A stretch of 64,000 bases of DNA. Source: Exiguobacterium sp. RIT594. Its GTDB lineage: Bacteria; Bacillota; Bacilli; Exiguobacteriales; Exiguobacteriaceae. Below, in pieces: positions 1 to 8,261 of this stretch. Every line of letters starts with the position of its first letter. The first letter of the stretch is position 1. The notes beneath the pieces were generated by a model, which was not told the origin of the DNA, did no database searches, and was given only the letters and a program-made list of their open reading frames with translations. A program made the translations under genes and the position numbers. The DNA lies in the NCBI RefSeq assembly GCF_003339585.1, contig NZ_QPKF01000006.1, forward strand, positions 62,001 through 126,000, written 5' to 3'.

Positions 1-957
1 GAGCATGATGTACCGCAAGAAATGAAAGATAAAATTGCCCTCTTCTGTGATACACGTCCGGAAGCCGTCATCGAAGCGAAGGATGCATCGACACTCTATG
101 AAGTACCGCTTAACCTGCAACGTCAAGGTATGGACCAGCTTGTCTGTGACTACTTCAAGTTCGATACACCGGCTGCTGATATGACAGCGTGGAAACAACT
201 CGTCCACACGGTGACACATCTCGAGAAGAAAACGAAAATCGCACTTGTCGGGAAATACGTTGAATTGCGTGATGCGTACATCTCGGTTGCAGAAGCGTTG
301 AAGCATGCCGGTTTTGCTTTTAACAGCGACATTGAAATCGACTGGATCAATGCAGAAGACGTCACACGTGAAAACGTTCAAGAACTCCTAGGTTCAGCAA
401 ACGGAATCCTTGTCCCGGGCGGATTCGGAGAGCGTGGAATCGAAGGGAAAATCGAAGCAACACGTTTTGCCCGTGAAAACAATGTACCGTTCTTCGGTAT
501 TTGTCTCGGTATGCAATTGGCGACAGTTGAGTTCGCCCGTAACGTCCTGAACTTACAAGGAGCGCACTCGGCAGAAATCGATCCGGCGACACCGTATCCG
601 ATCATCGACTTGCTTCCGGAACAAAAAGACATCGAGGATCTCGGCGGAACACTTCGTCTTGGTCTGTATCCGTGTAAGCTCGAAGACGGTTCAAAAGCAC
701 GTGCCGCGTATTCAAGCGAACTCGTGTACGAGCGTCACCGTCACCGTTATGAGTTCGGCAACGAATTCCGCGAGCAGTTCGAAGCAAACGGCATGATCTT
801 CTCCGGTACGAGCCCGGATGGCCGTCTCGTTGAAATCATCGAGATTCCAGAACACAAATGGTTCGTCGCATGTCAGTTCCACCCGGAATTGATTTCGCGT
901 CCAGAGCGTCCGCAAGCTCTGTTCCATGACTTCATCCAAGCATCACTTGGTGAGTAA
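1..957 (+). CDS. pyrG: CTP synthase, C-terminal part (cut by window edge)
   Basis: Converts UTP, ATP and glutamine to CTP, the last step of de novo pyrimidine nucleotide synthesis, in the cytoplasm. The reading frame is open from base 1, so the N-terminal part of the synthetase domain lies outside the window and 318 codons remain. The glutamine amidotransferase domain is complete: the nucleophile elbow GICLGMQLA and the FHPEL histidine-glutamate pair are both visible. It is followed by a strong terminator. Its place upstream of ywjG and spo0F is the usual Bacillales order. Identification is secure; only the start is missing. Confidence 0.97.
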   Translation, partial: EHDVPQEMKDKIALFCDTRPEAVIEAKDASTLYEVPLNLQRQGMDQLVCDYFKFDTPAADMTAWKQLVHTVTHLEKKTKIALVGKYVELRDAYISVAEALKHAGFAFNSDIEIDWINAEDVTRENVQELLGSANGILVPGGFGERGIEGKIEATRFARENNVPFFGICLGMQLATVEFARNVLNLQGAHSAEIDPATPYPIIDLLPEQKDIEDLGGTLRLGLYPCKLEDGSKARAAYSSELVYERHRHRYEFGNEFREQFEANGMIFSGTSPDGRLVEIIEIPEHKWFVACQFHPELISRPERPQALFHDFIQASLGE

Positions 958-976
958 GAAATAAAGCAAACGATTA

Positions 977-1019
977 AACACCCCTGTTTCCAAATTGGAG
1001 ACAGGGGTGTTCTGTTTAT
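977..1019 (+). terminator. Rho-independent terminator after pyrG
   Basis: Eleven-base inverted repeat AACACCCCTGT / ACAGGGGTGTT followed by a T-rich run. It sits between the convergent pyrG and ywjG genes and may serve both. Confidence 0.85.
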
Positions 1020-1034
1020 TATAGAAGAAAAGCG

Positions 1035-1544
1035 TCATTCCCACTCTTCCGTCATCTCCTGTAACTGCGTCAAAATGTGCGTTAACAGGAAAGCACCAAG
1101 CGCGAGACTCGGTAACCCGTGACGGGAACCGTCTTCAGCCGGAAGCAGTCCCTTATCGAATTTTAAAGCAAGCGGTGCAATCGAACGTTCGAGTGTTTCG
1201 GTCACGTCACCGAGCGTGATGATCGAATACGGTGTGTGCCAGGCGTCATAGCGGGCGAGCGAGGCGAGCAGATCGGAACGTTCCGTATCCGGTGTGAAAA
1301 TCAATACACGGTCGACCGCATGGAGGGTTTTATGATCCTTAATTTTCGTGACACGCTTCATCTGGTCCGGACCGTCGGACAGCATTGGATACAGTCCTTC
1401 AAACTCGCCGTAGGCATCGAGATAGACTTTTCCTTGACCGACGAGTGCCTGGGCAAGCAGGCGGACGACATCGAACAATTCGTCTTCCTGTTTTGTAAGC
1501 GTTTGTAGTTTTCCGTTGAATTGTGTCGCTAAAATTTTCAGCAT
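1035..1544 (-). CDS. ywjG: DUF2529 protein, YwjG-like
   Basis: Function unknown. The protein of about 169 residues resembles YwjG of B. subtilis, which occupies the same place between pyrG and spo0F. It looks cytoplasmic, with no signal peptide or membrane segment. The C-terminal half (around LPSLALGAFLLTHIL) is typical of sugar-isomerase-like folds, but I see no catalytic motif. I chose the ATG at 1544 because an AGAGAGG ribosome site lies nine bases upstream; earlier in-frame ATGs sit on or before that site. It is transcribed divergently from spo0F. Confidence 0.8.
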   Translation of the reverse strand: MLKILATQFNGKLQTLTKQEDELFDVVRLLAQALVGQGKVYLDAYGEFEGLYPMLSDGPDQMKRVTKIKDHKTLHAVDRVLIFTPDTERSDLLASLARYDAWHTPYSIITLGDVTETLERSIAPLALKFDKGLLPAEDGSRHGLPSLALGAFLLTHILTQLQEMTEEWE

Positions 1545-1637
1545 TTCTAACATCCTCTCTAAATTTCTCTCACACACAGTATATAGCAAGTTTTGCTTTC
1601 ATGTAGAATGGAAATAACTAGAGGAGGAGTGTGGGAG

Positions 1638-2012
1638 ATGAAAGGAAGATTACTCATCGCGGAAGATGAACCGGGGATTCGGAATTTACTGGCACAATTG
1701 TTTCGGGCGCAAGGATATACGACCGATGTCGCTGTCGATGGTCTTGAGACGATCGAACGGCTGAAAGAGACGGAATACGACTTATTATTGATGGATGTCA
1801 ATATGCCGGGCCGAACCGGTCTTGAAGTATTGCGTCATCAGGACGAGGTCGGACGACGGATCCGGACGATTCTGATGACCGCTTTGGACGAAACAGAAGC
1901 GATGGAAGAAGCGAAACGACTCGGTGTCGTCGCCTTCTTCGGAAAGCCGTTTGACATCTTTGAATTAAAAAAAGAAGTGACTGTGCAAATTTCGAACGAT
2001 GTAAGCGGTTAA
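1638..2012 (+). CDS. spo0F: Spo0F-type single-domain response regulator
   Basis: A 124-residue stand-alone receiver domain, exactly the length of B. subtilis Spo0F, the phosphotransfer intermediate of the sporulation phosphorelay. The acidic pocket is at Glu9-Asp10-Glu11, the phosphoacceptor is Asp53 (LLLMDVNMPG), the switch Thr is Thr81 and the conserved Lys is Lys103 in the GKPFDIFELK stretch that also marks Spo0F. There is no output domain. A GAGGAGG ribosome site precedes the ATG at 1638. Its position directly before fbaA matches B. subtilis. Orthology is inferred from length, motif and synteny; its role in an apparently asporogenous organism is open. Confidence 0.82.
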   Translation: MKGRLLIAEDEPGIRNLLAQLFRAQGYTTDVAVDGLETIERLKETEYDLLLMDVNMPGRTGLEVLRHQDEVGRRIRTILMTALDETEAMEEAKRLGVVAFFGKPFDIFELKKEVTVQISNDVSG

Positions 2013-2077
2013 TCCTTCACGTCGTCGTCACAATCCTAAATTCGGAGTGAAATGCTGTACGTTCCGGTGAATCAGTG

Positions 2078-2086
2078 TGTTATAAT
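2078..2086 (+). promoter_or_regulatory. Extended -10 promoter of fbaA
   Basis: TGTTATAAT, a perfect -10 hexamer with the upstream TG of an extended -10 promoter, about 60 bases before the fbaA start. I see no good -35, as expected for this promoter class. Confidence 0.6.
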
Positions 2087-2144
2087 CAGTCTGAAAATGC
2101 ACGTTTACGTGTAAGTAGCGATCAAAACAGAGGAGGATGTCATT

Positions 2145-2999
2145 ATGCCATTAGTATCTATGACAGACATGTTAAACAAAGCTCTCGAAGGTAAGTACGC
2201 AGTAGGTCAATTCAACATCAACAACCTCGAGTGGACTCAAGCAGTACTCGGTGCGGCTCAAGAAGAGCAGTCGCCGGTTATTCTTGGAGTATCTGAAGGT
2301 GCAGCACGTCACATGGGCGGATTCTATACTGTTGTTAAAATGGTAGAAGGTCTCGTTCACGACATGAAAGTAACAGTTCCTGTTGCAATCCACCTCGACC
2401 ACGGTTCGAGCGTTGAAAAATGTAAAGAAGCGATCGACGCTGGATTTACATCTGTAATGATCGACGATTCACATAGCCCGATCGACACAAACATCGAAAC
2501 AACAAAAGCTGTTGTTGAGTATGCGCATTCGAAAGGTGTTTCAGTCGAAGCGGAAGTTGGTACAGTTGGCGGACAAGAAGACGACGTCATCGGTGATGTC
2601 ATGTACGCGAAACTTGACGACTGCGTTCGTATCGTCAAAGAAACTGGAATCGACACGCTTGCTCCTGCACTCGGTTCTGTTCACGGACCATACAAAGGTG
2701 AACCAAACCTTGGTTTCACTGAAATGGAAGAAATCCGTAACGCAACAAACCTTCCACTCGTTCTTCACGGTGGAACAGGAATCCCGACACACGATATCGA
2801 AAAAGCCATTTCGCTTGGTACTTCGAAAATCAACGTCAACACGGAAAACCAGATTTCGTTCGCGAAAGTGGTTCGTGAAGTCTTAGCTGAGAAACCAGAA
2901 GCATATGACCCACGCGTATTCATCGCACCAGGTCGCGAAGCAATCAAACAAACTGTCATCGGTAAGATGCGTGAGTTCGGTTCAAGCAACAAAGCTTAA
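2145..2999 (+). CDS. fbaA: Class II fructose-1,6-bisphosphate aldolase
   Basis: Cleaves fructose-1,6-bisphosphate to dihydroxyacetone phosphate and glyceraldehyde-3-phosphate (reversible), a central step of glycolysis and gluconeogenesis. The 284-residue length is typical. Zinc and substrate motifs of the class II family are visible: the IHLDHGSS segment (catalytic Asp and zinc His), [14 protein letters not shown] and the phosphate-binding LHGGTGIP and KINVNTE segments. A GAGGAGG site precedes the ATG. It has its own extended -10 promoter and a terminator. Codon choice looks strongly biased, as expected for a highly expressed glycolytic enzyme. Confidence 0.97.
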   Translation: MPLVSMTDMLNKALEGKYAVGQFNINNLEWTQAVLGAAQEEQSPVILGVSEGAARHMGGFYTVVKMVEGLVHDMKVTVPVAIHLDHGSSVEKCKEAIDAGFTSVMIDDSHSPIDTNIETTKAVVEYAHSKGVSVEAEVGTVGGQEDDVIGDVMYAKLDDCVRIVKETGIDTLAPALGSVHGPYKGEPNLGFTEMEEIRNATNLPLVLHGGTGIPTHDIEKAISLGTSKINVNTENQISFAKVVREVLAEKPEAYDPRVFIAPGREAIKQTVIGKMREFGSSNKA

Positions 3000-3011
3000 T
3001 TTTCCATGCCT

Positions 3012-3047
3012 AAAGCACGGTAGACAATCGTCTATCGTGCTTTTTTT
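3012..3047 (+). terminator. Rho-independent terminator after fbaA
   Basis: Stem AAAGCACGGTAGAC / GTCTATCGTGCTTT with an AATC loop and a run of seven T. Confidence 0.9.
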
Positions 3048-3102
3048 CATCTAAATCAGCAGATTGTTTTGGAAAACGTTAGGACTTCTCAGCGAAAAAA
3101 TT

Positions 3103-3108
3103 TATAAT
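3103..3108 (+). promoter_or_regulatory. Putative -10 of the tal-murA-glpX unit
   Basis: A perfect TATAAT lies 56 bases before the transaldolase start and after the fbaA terminator. No convincing -35 is seen, so this is tentative. Confidence 0.4.
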
Positions 3109-3163
3109 GGAAGAGTAAGCGATTTCAAGGGATATTTTAAGGGATGAAAGGGGAAAGAGAGAG

Positions 3164-3811
3164 ATGAGATTTTTTATCGACACAGCAAACGTAGAGGATA
3201 TTAAAAAAGCACATAAAATGGGGATTTTGGACGGGGTCACAACAAACCCGTCACTCGTCGCGAAAGAAGGCGTCGATTTCCATACACGACTGCGCGAAAT
3301 TTGTGAGATCGTCGGAGACGTCTCCGTCAGTGCCGAAGTCATTGCGCTTGATGCAGAAGGGATGATTCGGGAAGGGAAGGAACTTGCTCAGATTGCACCG
3401 AACATTACGGTAAAGGTTCCGATGACACCGGCAGGACTCGAAGCCGTCGCAGCTCTTTCGAAAGAAAACATCACGACGAACGTCACATTGATCTTCAACC
3501 CGAACCAGGCCTTGCTCGCGGCACGTGCCGGTGCGACATACGTATCACCGTTCCTCGGTCGTCTGGATGATATCGGTCAAGATGGAATGGGACTGGTCGA
3601 GACGATTGCTCAAATTTTCGTCATTCATGATATTCCGACACAAATCATCGCGGCTTCTGTCCGTAATCCGGTGCACGTCACGAATGCGGCACTCGCCGGA
3701 GCTGACATCGCGACGATTCCGCTCAATGTCATTGAGTCACTGACGCAACACCCGTTAACGACACAGGGGATCGAACGTTTCCTTGCTGACTGGGAAAAAG
3801 CGCAGCAATAA
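3164..3811 (+). CDS. tal: Transaldolase, small (TalC/Fsa) type
   Basis: Transfers a dihydroxyacetone unit between sugar phosphates in the non-oxidative pentose phosphate pathway; some members of this small family act as fructose-6-phosphate aldolases. The 215-residue length fits this class rather than the larger classical transaldolases. The N-terminal FIDTAN segment, TTNPSLV and the Schiff-base lysine Lys84 (ITVKVPMT) are present. A GGGGAAAGAGAG region precedes the ATG. It is the ywjH position of B. subtilis and is followed within 27 bases by the murA paralogue, so the two are probably co-transcribed with glpX. Confidence 0.93.
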   Translation: MRFFIDTANVEDIKKAHKMGILDGVTTNPSLVAKEGVDFHTRLREICEIVGDVSVSAEVIALDAEGMIREGKELAQIAPNITVKVPMTPAGLEAVAALSKENITTNVTLIFNPNQALLAARAGATYVSPFLGRLDDIGQDGMGLVETIAQIFVIHDIPTQIIAASVRNPVHVTNAALAGADIATIPLNVIESLTQHPLTTQGIERFLADWEKAQQ

Positions 3812-3838
3812 CAGATTGTAGAGAAAGGTTGATGGAAT

Positions 3839-5086
3839 GTGGACATTTTGCATATCGTAGGACAACAACGTCTTGAAGGAACCGTCATGATCAGTGGATC
3901 GAAACAGAGTGCGATTCCGTGTCTCGCGGCAGCATTACTGACCGATCAACAGGTCATTCTTGAGGGGGTACCGGACATTGGCGACGTTGCGACGATGATC
4001 CAAATCATTGAGATGCTTGGAGCCGTCGTAACACGTCAAGGCGATATGGTGACGATTGACCCGAGTCATGTCGAACCGATGCCGCTCACAGGGACAGATA
4101 CACGAAAGTTACGTGGATCGATTTATCTGATGAGTGTCCTCGCGGCGCGATTCAAACAGGGGGTCGTCGGTCTGCCCGGTGGTTATGCCATCGGCCCTCG
4201 ACCGATTGATTTACACATCAAGGCACTGGAACGACTTGGTGTCGCGATGCGAAATGAACAAGGGGTTTACTACATGCATGTCGAAGAGTTGAAGGGAAAC
4301 CGAATCTATTTGGATCTTCCTTCATTCGGTGCGACGATCAGTGCTTTGCTGGTCGCCGTCATGGCGGAAGGGACGACGGTCATTGAAAATGCAGCGTGTG
4401 ATCCGGAAGTCATCGACGTCAGTACGATGTTGACGAATATGGGTGCGAGTGTCAAAGGTGCAGGGACCGATGAGATTCGAATCAAAGGCGTCAAGACGCT
4501 TCAAGGATGCCGCCATACTTTGATTCCCGACCGGATGGAAGCGGGTACGTTCCTGGCAATGGGAGCAGTCCTCGGTCGTGTGACCGTCGATAACGTCATT
4601 CCGTTACATCTTGAAAGCATCATTCAAAAGCTGGAACGGTTCGGGGCTAACATCGAGTTGGCGGATGATTCGGTCACAGCATCCATCGATATGGCGAAAC
4701 CGATCGATATTCGTGTTTTTCACTACGGCGGCTTTCCGAGCGATCTGCAACCGGTCATCTCGGCTGTCCTGTTGAAACCGAAAGGCGCGAGTGTCGTCGT
4801 CGATAAGTTGTATCCTCAACGTTTCCGGCATGTCCAGGAGATGCGGCGGTTGAATGCACGAATTACCCACGAAGACGCTTCGATCATCATCCGTGGTGGT
4901 GAAGCGTTACGTGGTACGGAAATTGAAGCTCATGATCCGCGCGGTGCAGCGGCACTCGTGTTAAGTGGAATGCTTGCTTCCGGTGAGACGTCATTACACC
5001 ATGCAGAAGTACTTGATCAAAGCTATGAACAGTTCGTCGAGAAGTTAAAAGGACTCGGGGCTCTTGTTTGGCGCGAAACGGTTTAA
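3839..5086 (+). CDS. MurA-family enolpyruvyl transferase paralogue with altered active site
   Basis: Homologue of UDP-N-acetylglucosamine 1-carboxyvinyltransferase (MurA, first committed step of peptidoglycan synthesis), 415 residues, at the murAB/murZ locus. The fold-wide motifs are kept (Lys22, Arg92, Arg121, Asp302, Arg368), but two key positions differ from the canonical enzyme. The catalytic loop reads LPGGYAIGPRP, so the usual Cys is Tyr116, and the substrate-binding Lys-Asn pair reads Lys22-Gln23. The other copy at 60118 has the canonical Cys and Asn. The start is GTG at 3839 with an AAAGG site upstream. It may be an inactive or regulatory paralogue or have changed chemistry; I therefore do not give it a firm gene symbol. 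Confidence 0.88.
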   Translation: MDILHIVGQQRLEGTVMISGSKQSAIPCLAAALLTDQQVILEGVPDIGDVATMIQIIEMLGAVVTRQGDMVTIDPSHVEPMPLTGTDTRKLRGSIYLMSVLAARFKQGVVGLPGGYAIGPRPIDLHIKALERLGVAMRNEQGVYYMHVEELKGNRIYLDLPSFGATISALLVAVMAEGTTVIENAACDPEVIDVSTMLTNMGASVKGAGTDEIRIKGVKTLQGCRHTLIPDRMEAGTFLAMGAVLGRVTVDNVIPLHLESIIQKLERFGANIELADDSVTASIDMAKPIDIRVFHYGGFPSDLQPVISAVLLKPKGASVVVDKLYPQRFRHVQEMRRLNARITHEDASIIIRGGEALRGTEIEAHDPRGAAALVLSGMLASGETSLHHAEVLDQSYEQFVEKLKGLGALVWRETV

Positions 5087-5117
5087 GGTTTTCAGTTAGG
5101 GAGAGGGGATTATACAC

Positions 5118-6083
5118 ATGGAGAGAAGTTTATCAATGGAACTCGTACGCGTAACGGAGGCAGCAGCACTGGCTTCGGCACGCTGGATGGGGAAGGGCTT
5201 GAAAAACGAGGCAGATGACGCAGCAACAAGCGCCATGCGTGATGTATTTGATACGATCCCGATGAAAGGAACGGTCGTCATCGGCGAAGGGGAAATGGAT
5301 GAAGCACCGATGCTTTATATCGGTGAGAAACTCGGAAATGGATACGGACCCCGTCTTGACGTCGCCGTCGATCCGCTCGAAGGCACGAACATCGTCGCTA
5401 AAGGAACATGGGGCGCACTCGCAGTTCTTGCGGTCGCCGATGCGGGAGACTTATTACATGCACCGGATATGTACATGGATAAGATTGCTGTCGGACCGGA
5501 AGCAGCAGGACACGTCAGCCTGGATGCGACGATTGAAGAAAACATCGCGGCCGTCGCAAAAGCGAAAAACAAAGAAATCGAAGACGTCGTCGTCTCGATT
5601 CTTGACCGGGAACGTCATGAAGAAATCATTCAACGGATTCGCGCAACAGGGGCACGGATTCGTCTGATTGGGGACGGAGATGTCGCAGCAGCCATCAATA
5701 CGGCTTTCCCGCACACAGGGATTGATATTCTGCTCGGTTCAGGCGGAGCGCCGGAAGGTGTTCTGGCAGCCGTTGCGTTAAAATGTCTCGGCGGAGAACT
5801 TCAAGGCCGGCTCTTACCGGCAGATGAAGCGGAAGTCGCACGATGCAAGAAGATGGGGATTGAAGATCCGTCGAAAATCCTCATGATGGATGATCTTGTC
5901 ACGGGAGATGACTGCATCTTCGCAGCAACCGGTGTCACGGACAGCGAGTTGATGAAAGGTGTTCAGTTCACGGCACAAGGCGGTCAAACGCACTCGGTCG
6001 TCATGCGTGCGAAGTCGGGAACAGTTCGTTTCGTTGAAGGAATTCACTCGTTCAAGAAAAAACCGAAACTCGTTATTAAGTAA
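5118..6083 (+). CDS. glpX: Class II fructose-1,6-bisphosphatase
   Basis: Hydrolyses fructose-1,6-bisphosphate to fructose-6-phosphate in gluconeogenesis. The 321-residue length and the metal-binding segments [12 protein letters not shown] and DPLEGTN, plus GDGDVAAAI and [10 protein letters not shown], are diagnostic of the GlpX family. A GGGAGAGGGG site precedes the ATG at 5118. It follows the murA paralogue by 31 bases as in B. subtilis (ywjI) and completes a unit with tal. No canonical terminator follows directly; a structured repeat begins 36 bases after the stop. Confidence 0.95.
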   Translation: MERSLSMELVRVTEAAALASARWMGKGLKNEADDAATSAMRDVFDTIPMKGTVVIGEGEMDEAPMLYIGEKLGNGYGPRLDVAVDPLEGTNIVAKGTWGALAVLAVADAGDLLHAPDMYMDKIAVGPEAAGHVSLDATIEENIAAVAKAKNKEIEDVVVSILDRERHEEIIQRIRATGARIRLIGDGDVAAAINTAFPHTGIDILLGSGGAPEGVLAAVALKCLGGELQGRLLPADEAEVARCKKMGIEDPSKILMMDDLVTGDDCIFAATGVTDSELMKGVQFTAQGGQTHSVVMRAKSGTVRFVEGIHSFKKKPKLVIK

Positions 6084-6118
6084 TTGGGATGACGGGCTTA
6101 TCCAAAAGAATCTACATT

Positions 6119-6248
6119 TTCTTCACCCGCTTTCCTCGGGCGAGACACAAGCCGCGCCTACTTTGTCCAAATGGACAAGTAGTCGGGTCTTGTTTGTCTC
6201 TGACAGCGCGGAACACCACGCTTTTTCCCGTAGGAGTCGAGTGAAGAA
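6119..6248 (-). repeat. Structured intergenic repeat, copy 1
   Basis: About 130 bp imperfect palindrome, in the orientation opposite to copies 2 and 3. The ends pair over about 22 bases (TTCTTCAC...CGGG with CCCG...GTGAAGAA). Conserved blocks read on the minus strand are CGACTCCTACGGGAAAA, GTCAGAGACA, AAGACCCG, GCGGCTTG and GGAAAGCGGG. The apical arm is a long hairpin, CTACTTTGTCC / GGACAAGTAG, at 6158-6182. No coding potential. Confidence 0.75.
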
Positions 6249-6322
6249 CGTAATTCTTTTCGAAAAGGGAATGCAGTTTGATGCTGTATGCGAGTCGTGA
6301 TTCAAAAAATGAATGGAGGGAG

Positions 6323-6364
6323 GTAGATTTTCGGTATTTAATCCGGAAATCTGCTTCTTTTTTC
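6323..6364 (+). terminator. Orphan terminator-like hairpin
   Basis: GTAGATTTTCGG pairs with TCCGGAAATCTGC and is followed by TTCTTTTTTC. It lies 240 bases beyond glpX, after repeat copy 1, and may end glpX transcripts. Confidence 0.6.
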
Positions 6365-6441
6365 TTGTTGTACAAGAAATAAGAGCATTTGTATGAGGTA
6401 TCTCAATTACTCACCAAACTGTCGTAAATGAGCATAGAAAC

Positions 6442-6473
6442 AGCCGATGGTCCCATGAAAAGGATCATCGGCT
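6442..6473 (+). repeat. Hairpin preceding repeat copy 2
   Basis: AGCCGATGGTCC / GGATCATCGGCT stem followed by ATTTGATT. A near-identical hairpin (GGCCGATCATCC / GGATGATCGGCC then TTTTTGATT) stands at the same distance before copy 4, so it seems part of an extended element. Confidence 0.55.
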
Positions 6474-6487
6474 ATTTGATTCCTGTA

Positions 6488-6641
6488 GAACGAAGACATA
6501 CATTCTCGACTCCTACGGGAAAAGGAAGCGCGATTAGTACTTCCGTCAGGGATAGGGAAGACCCGGCAGATTATTGCATATTAATTCGAGCTGCCGCGGC
6601 TTGTCTCCCGCCCGTGGAAAGCGAGGATGTAGGAAACGTTC
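6488..6641 (+). repeat. Structured intergenic repeat, copy 2
   Basis: About 154 bp. The outer arms are GAACG...TACAT..CTCG...TACGGG on the left and CCCGTGG...CGAGGATGTA...CGTTC on the right. A first inner hairpin is GGAAG...CTTCC at 6533-6544 and a second is GGCAG / CTGCC. The core GTCAGGGATAGGGAAGACCC and the right block GCCGCGGCTTG...GGAAAGCGAGG are nearly identical to copy 4. Confidence 0.75.
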
Positions 6642-6731
6642 GTCATGAGAATTGATTTTGGAGTGACGGATGAGTCAGGCTCTGATATCAAATTTATAAA
6701 AGTCCAATCGCATGGAAATTATAAAACTGTA

Positions 6732-7505
6732 TTAAAGACTGTCTGTCGGAGCCTGCAATTGATGTGTCATCTGGACGAGTTTACGACGTGTGAAAAAACG
6801 TGTCATAAAGACATACACTGCATTACTGCGACCGGGGATGACAAGCGTTTTTCCTTTCATGTATCCGGTGAAGGAAAGCCTTGCAACTGTTTTGGCATCC
6901 ATGATACCCGGTCGTTTAAACAATCCGGATGTTGCAAGATCGGCTGTTTTAGCGAAGTCCGTATGCGTGGCGCCCGGACAAACAGCCGTCACCTGAATAT
7001 TGTAAGGAGCGAGTTCATCGGCCAAAGCTTCTGAAAAACTGAGGACGTACGCTTTTGTCGCATAGTAGACGCTCATGAAAGGACCGCCATGAAAAGAAGA
7101 AGTCGAAGCAATCTGAATGATCCGTCCGCTACCTTGAACTTTCATCCGTCGGGCAAACGCTTTCGTCAAATGCGTCAGTGCCCGAATATTGACGTCAATC
7201 ATGTTAAGTTCACGGGATAAATCAGTTTCGACAAACTCCCCATACAGACCAAACCCGGCATTATTGATCAAGATATCAACCGGAATGTTTTCTGTCGCAC
7301 GTAACAAGGCTTCGATTTGAACGGTTTGCCCGATATCATACGGAAGCACGACGGCAGATCCGCCGCGTTGTTCGACAAAGTGTTTCGTTTCGAAAAGTTG
7401 TTCGACGTTTCGTCCGACCAGTAACAGGTGATGTCCTTGTTCGGCATGCAGATAAGCCAGTTCGCGCCCGATTCCGGCAGAAGCCCCGGTAATTAATACG
7501 TTCAT
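6732..7505 (-). CDS. Short-chain dehydrogenase/reductase
   Basis: NAD(P)-dependent oxidoreductase of the classical SDR family, 257 residues, substrate unknown. The cofactor motif TGASAGIG starts at residue 6, NNAG is present, and the catalytic Ser and Tyr-x-x-x-Lys are in ASTSSFHGG and YYATKAY. It resembles the YqjQ-like group of SDRs in Bacillales. The ATG at 7505 follows a GGAGG site by seven bases; the upstream in-frame extension has no ribosome site. It stands alone, after the NlpC/P60 gene, which ends with its own terminator just upstream. Confidence 0.88.
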   Translation of the reverse strand: MNVLITGASAGIGRELAYLHAEQGHHLLLVGRNVEQLFETKHFVEQRGGSAVVLPYDIGQTVQIEALLRATENIPVDILINNAGFGLYGEFVETDLSRELNMIDVNIRALTHLTKAFARRMKVQGSGRIIQIASTSSFHGGPFMSVYYATKAYVLSFSEALADELAPYNIQVTAVCPGATHTDFAKTADLATSGLFKRPGIMDAKTVARLSFTGYMKGKTLVIPGRSNAVYVFMTRFFTRRKLVQMTHQLQAPTDSL

Positions 7506-7532
7506 GACATGTCCTCCTTCAATAATAGGGTA

Positions 7533-7566
7533 GAAAAAAAGCGATCGAGCCAATGCTCAACCGCTT
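7533..7566 (-). terminator. Terminator after the NlpC/P60 gene
   Basis: On the minus strand AAGCGGTTGAGC pairs with GCTCGATCGCTT across a short ATTG loop, followed by a run of T. Confidence 0.85.
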
Positions 7567-7577
7567 GGTAATTTCAA

Positions 7578-8261
7578 TTATAGGTATGAACCCGCGCCGA
7601 CAAGGCGTGAACCCCAGTAACCTGATTTGAAGCTTGAGTATTTAACGCCGCCTGTTTCTGAGTTAACCATGCTTGTTTTGCTTGTTGCCATACCGACGTG
7701 TTGAATGCCGCTACCGTGTGAGAAGAAAACAAGATCTCCAGGTTGAACGTTTGATACACTTACTTTTCTAGAAGAAGAATATTGTGAAGAAGACGTACGT
7801 GGCAATGTTTTGCCTGCTGCTTTTTTGTAGACGTAGCTAGTGAAACCAGAGCAGTCAAATCCACGAGTTGTCGTTCCGCCCCATACATAAGGAGTCCCTT
7901 TATGTTTTGCTGCTTCGTTTAGAAGGCGTGTACGTGTTGAAGATGAAGTTGTTGATTTTTTAGCCGTTGAAGTAGAAGACTTGTATGTTTTCGTATACTG
8001 TGAGAACACATAACGTGTTTTGCCACCGTATGAAATTTTAGTCCAGCTGCCTGATTTACCTTTGTATGTAAATGTTTGGCCTGCGTTTACTTTACCGACG
8101 ATGCTTGCTTTTGTAGAAGGAGCCGTCCGAACACGTAATCCGTTATCTGTGATCTTGACTTTCGTTACTGTAGAAGCTGCCTCAACCTTACCTGTTCCCA
8201 CTGATGCAAATCCTGAAACCACTAATGCTGCTGTCGCGACCGATGCTAGAAAACGTTTCAT
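7578..8261 (-). CDS. Secreted SH3b-NlpC/P60 cell wall hydrolase
   Basis: Predicted extracellular gamma-D-glutamyl/diamino-acid endopeptidase acting on peptidoglycan, 227 residues. There is a Sec signal peptide (KRFLASVATAALVVSG, cleavage near VEAA at about residue 28), an SH3b domain at about 31-90 (ITDNGLRVRTAPSTKA), a Ser/Thr-rich linker, then an NlpC/P60 domain from about 110 with catalytic Cys in FDCSGF and His in GIQHVGMA. The ATG at 8261 follows GGAGG by nine bases. It has its own terminator. Domain order matches the LytE/CwlO-type family members with SH3 instead of LysM. Confidence 0.92.
   Translation of the reverse strand: MKRFLASVATAALVVSGFASVGTGKVEAASTVTKVKITDNGLRVRTAPSTKASIVGKVNAGQTFTYKGKSGSWTKISYGGKTRYVFSQYTKTYKSSTSTAKKSTTSSSTRTRLLNEAAKHKGTPYVWGGTTTRGFDCSGFTSYVYKKAAGKTLPRTSSSQYSSSRKVSVSNVQPGDLVFFSHGSGIQHVGMATSKTSMVNSETGGVKYSSFKSGYWGSRLVGAGSYL

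Larger units (their letters stand above)
6084..6731. other. Gene-free region between glpX and the SDR gene
   Basis: About 650 bases without a believable gene. It contains repeat copy 1 in reverse orientation, an orphan terminator-like hairpin, a second hairpin and repeat copy 2 in forward orientation. Short open frames here simply read through the repeats and have no ribosome site. Confidence 0.7.

Noticed and set aside
6645-7034. 129-codon forward frame antisense to the SDR gene
   Set aside because: It has no ribosome site, overlaps repeat copy 2 and the well-supported SDR gene, and its composition is that of an antisense shadow.
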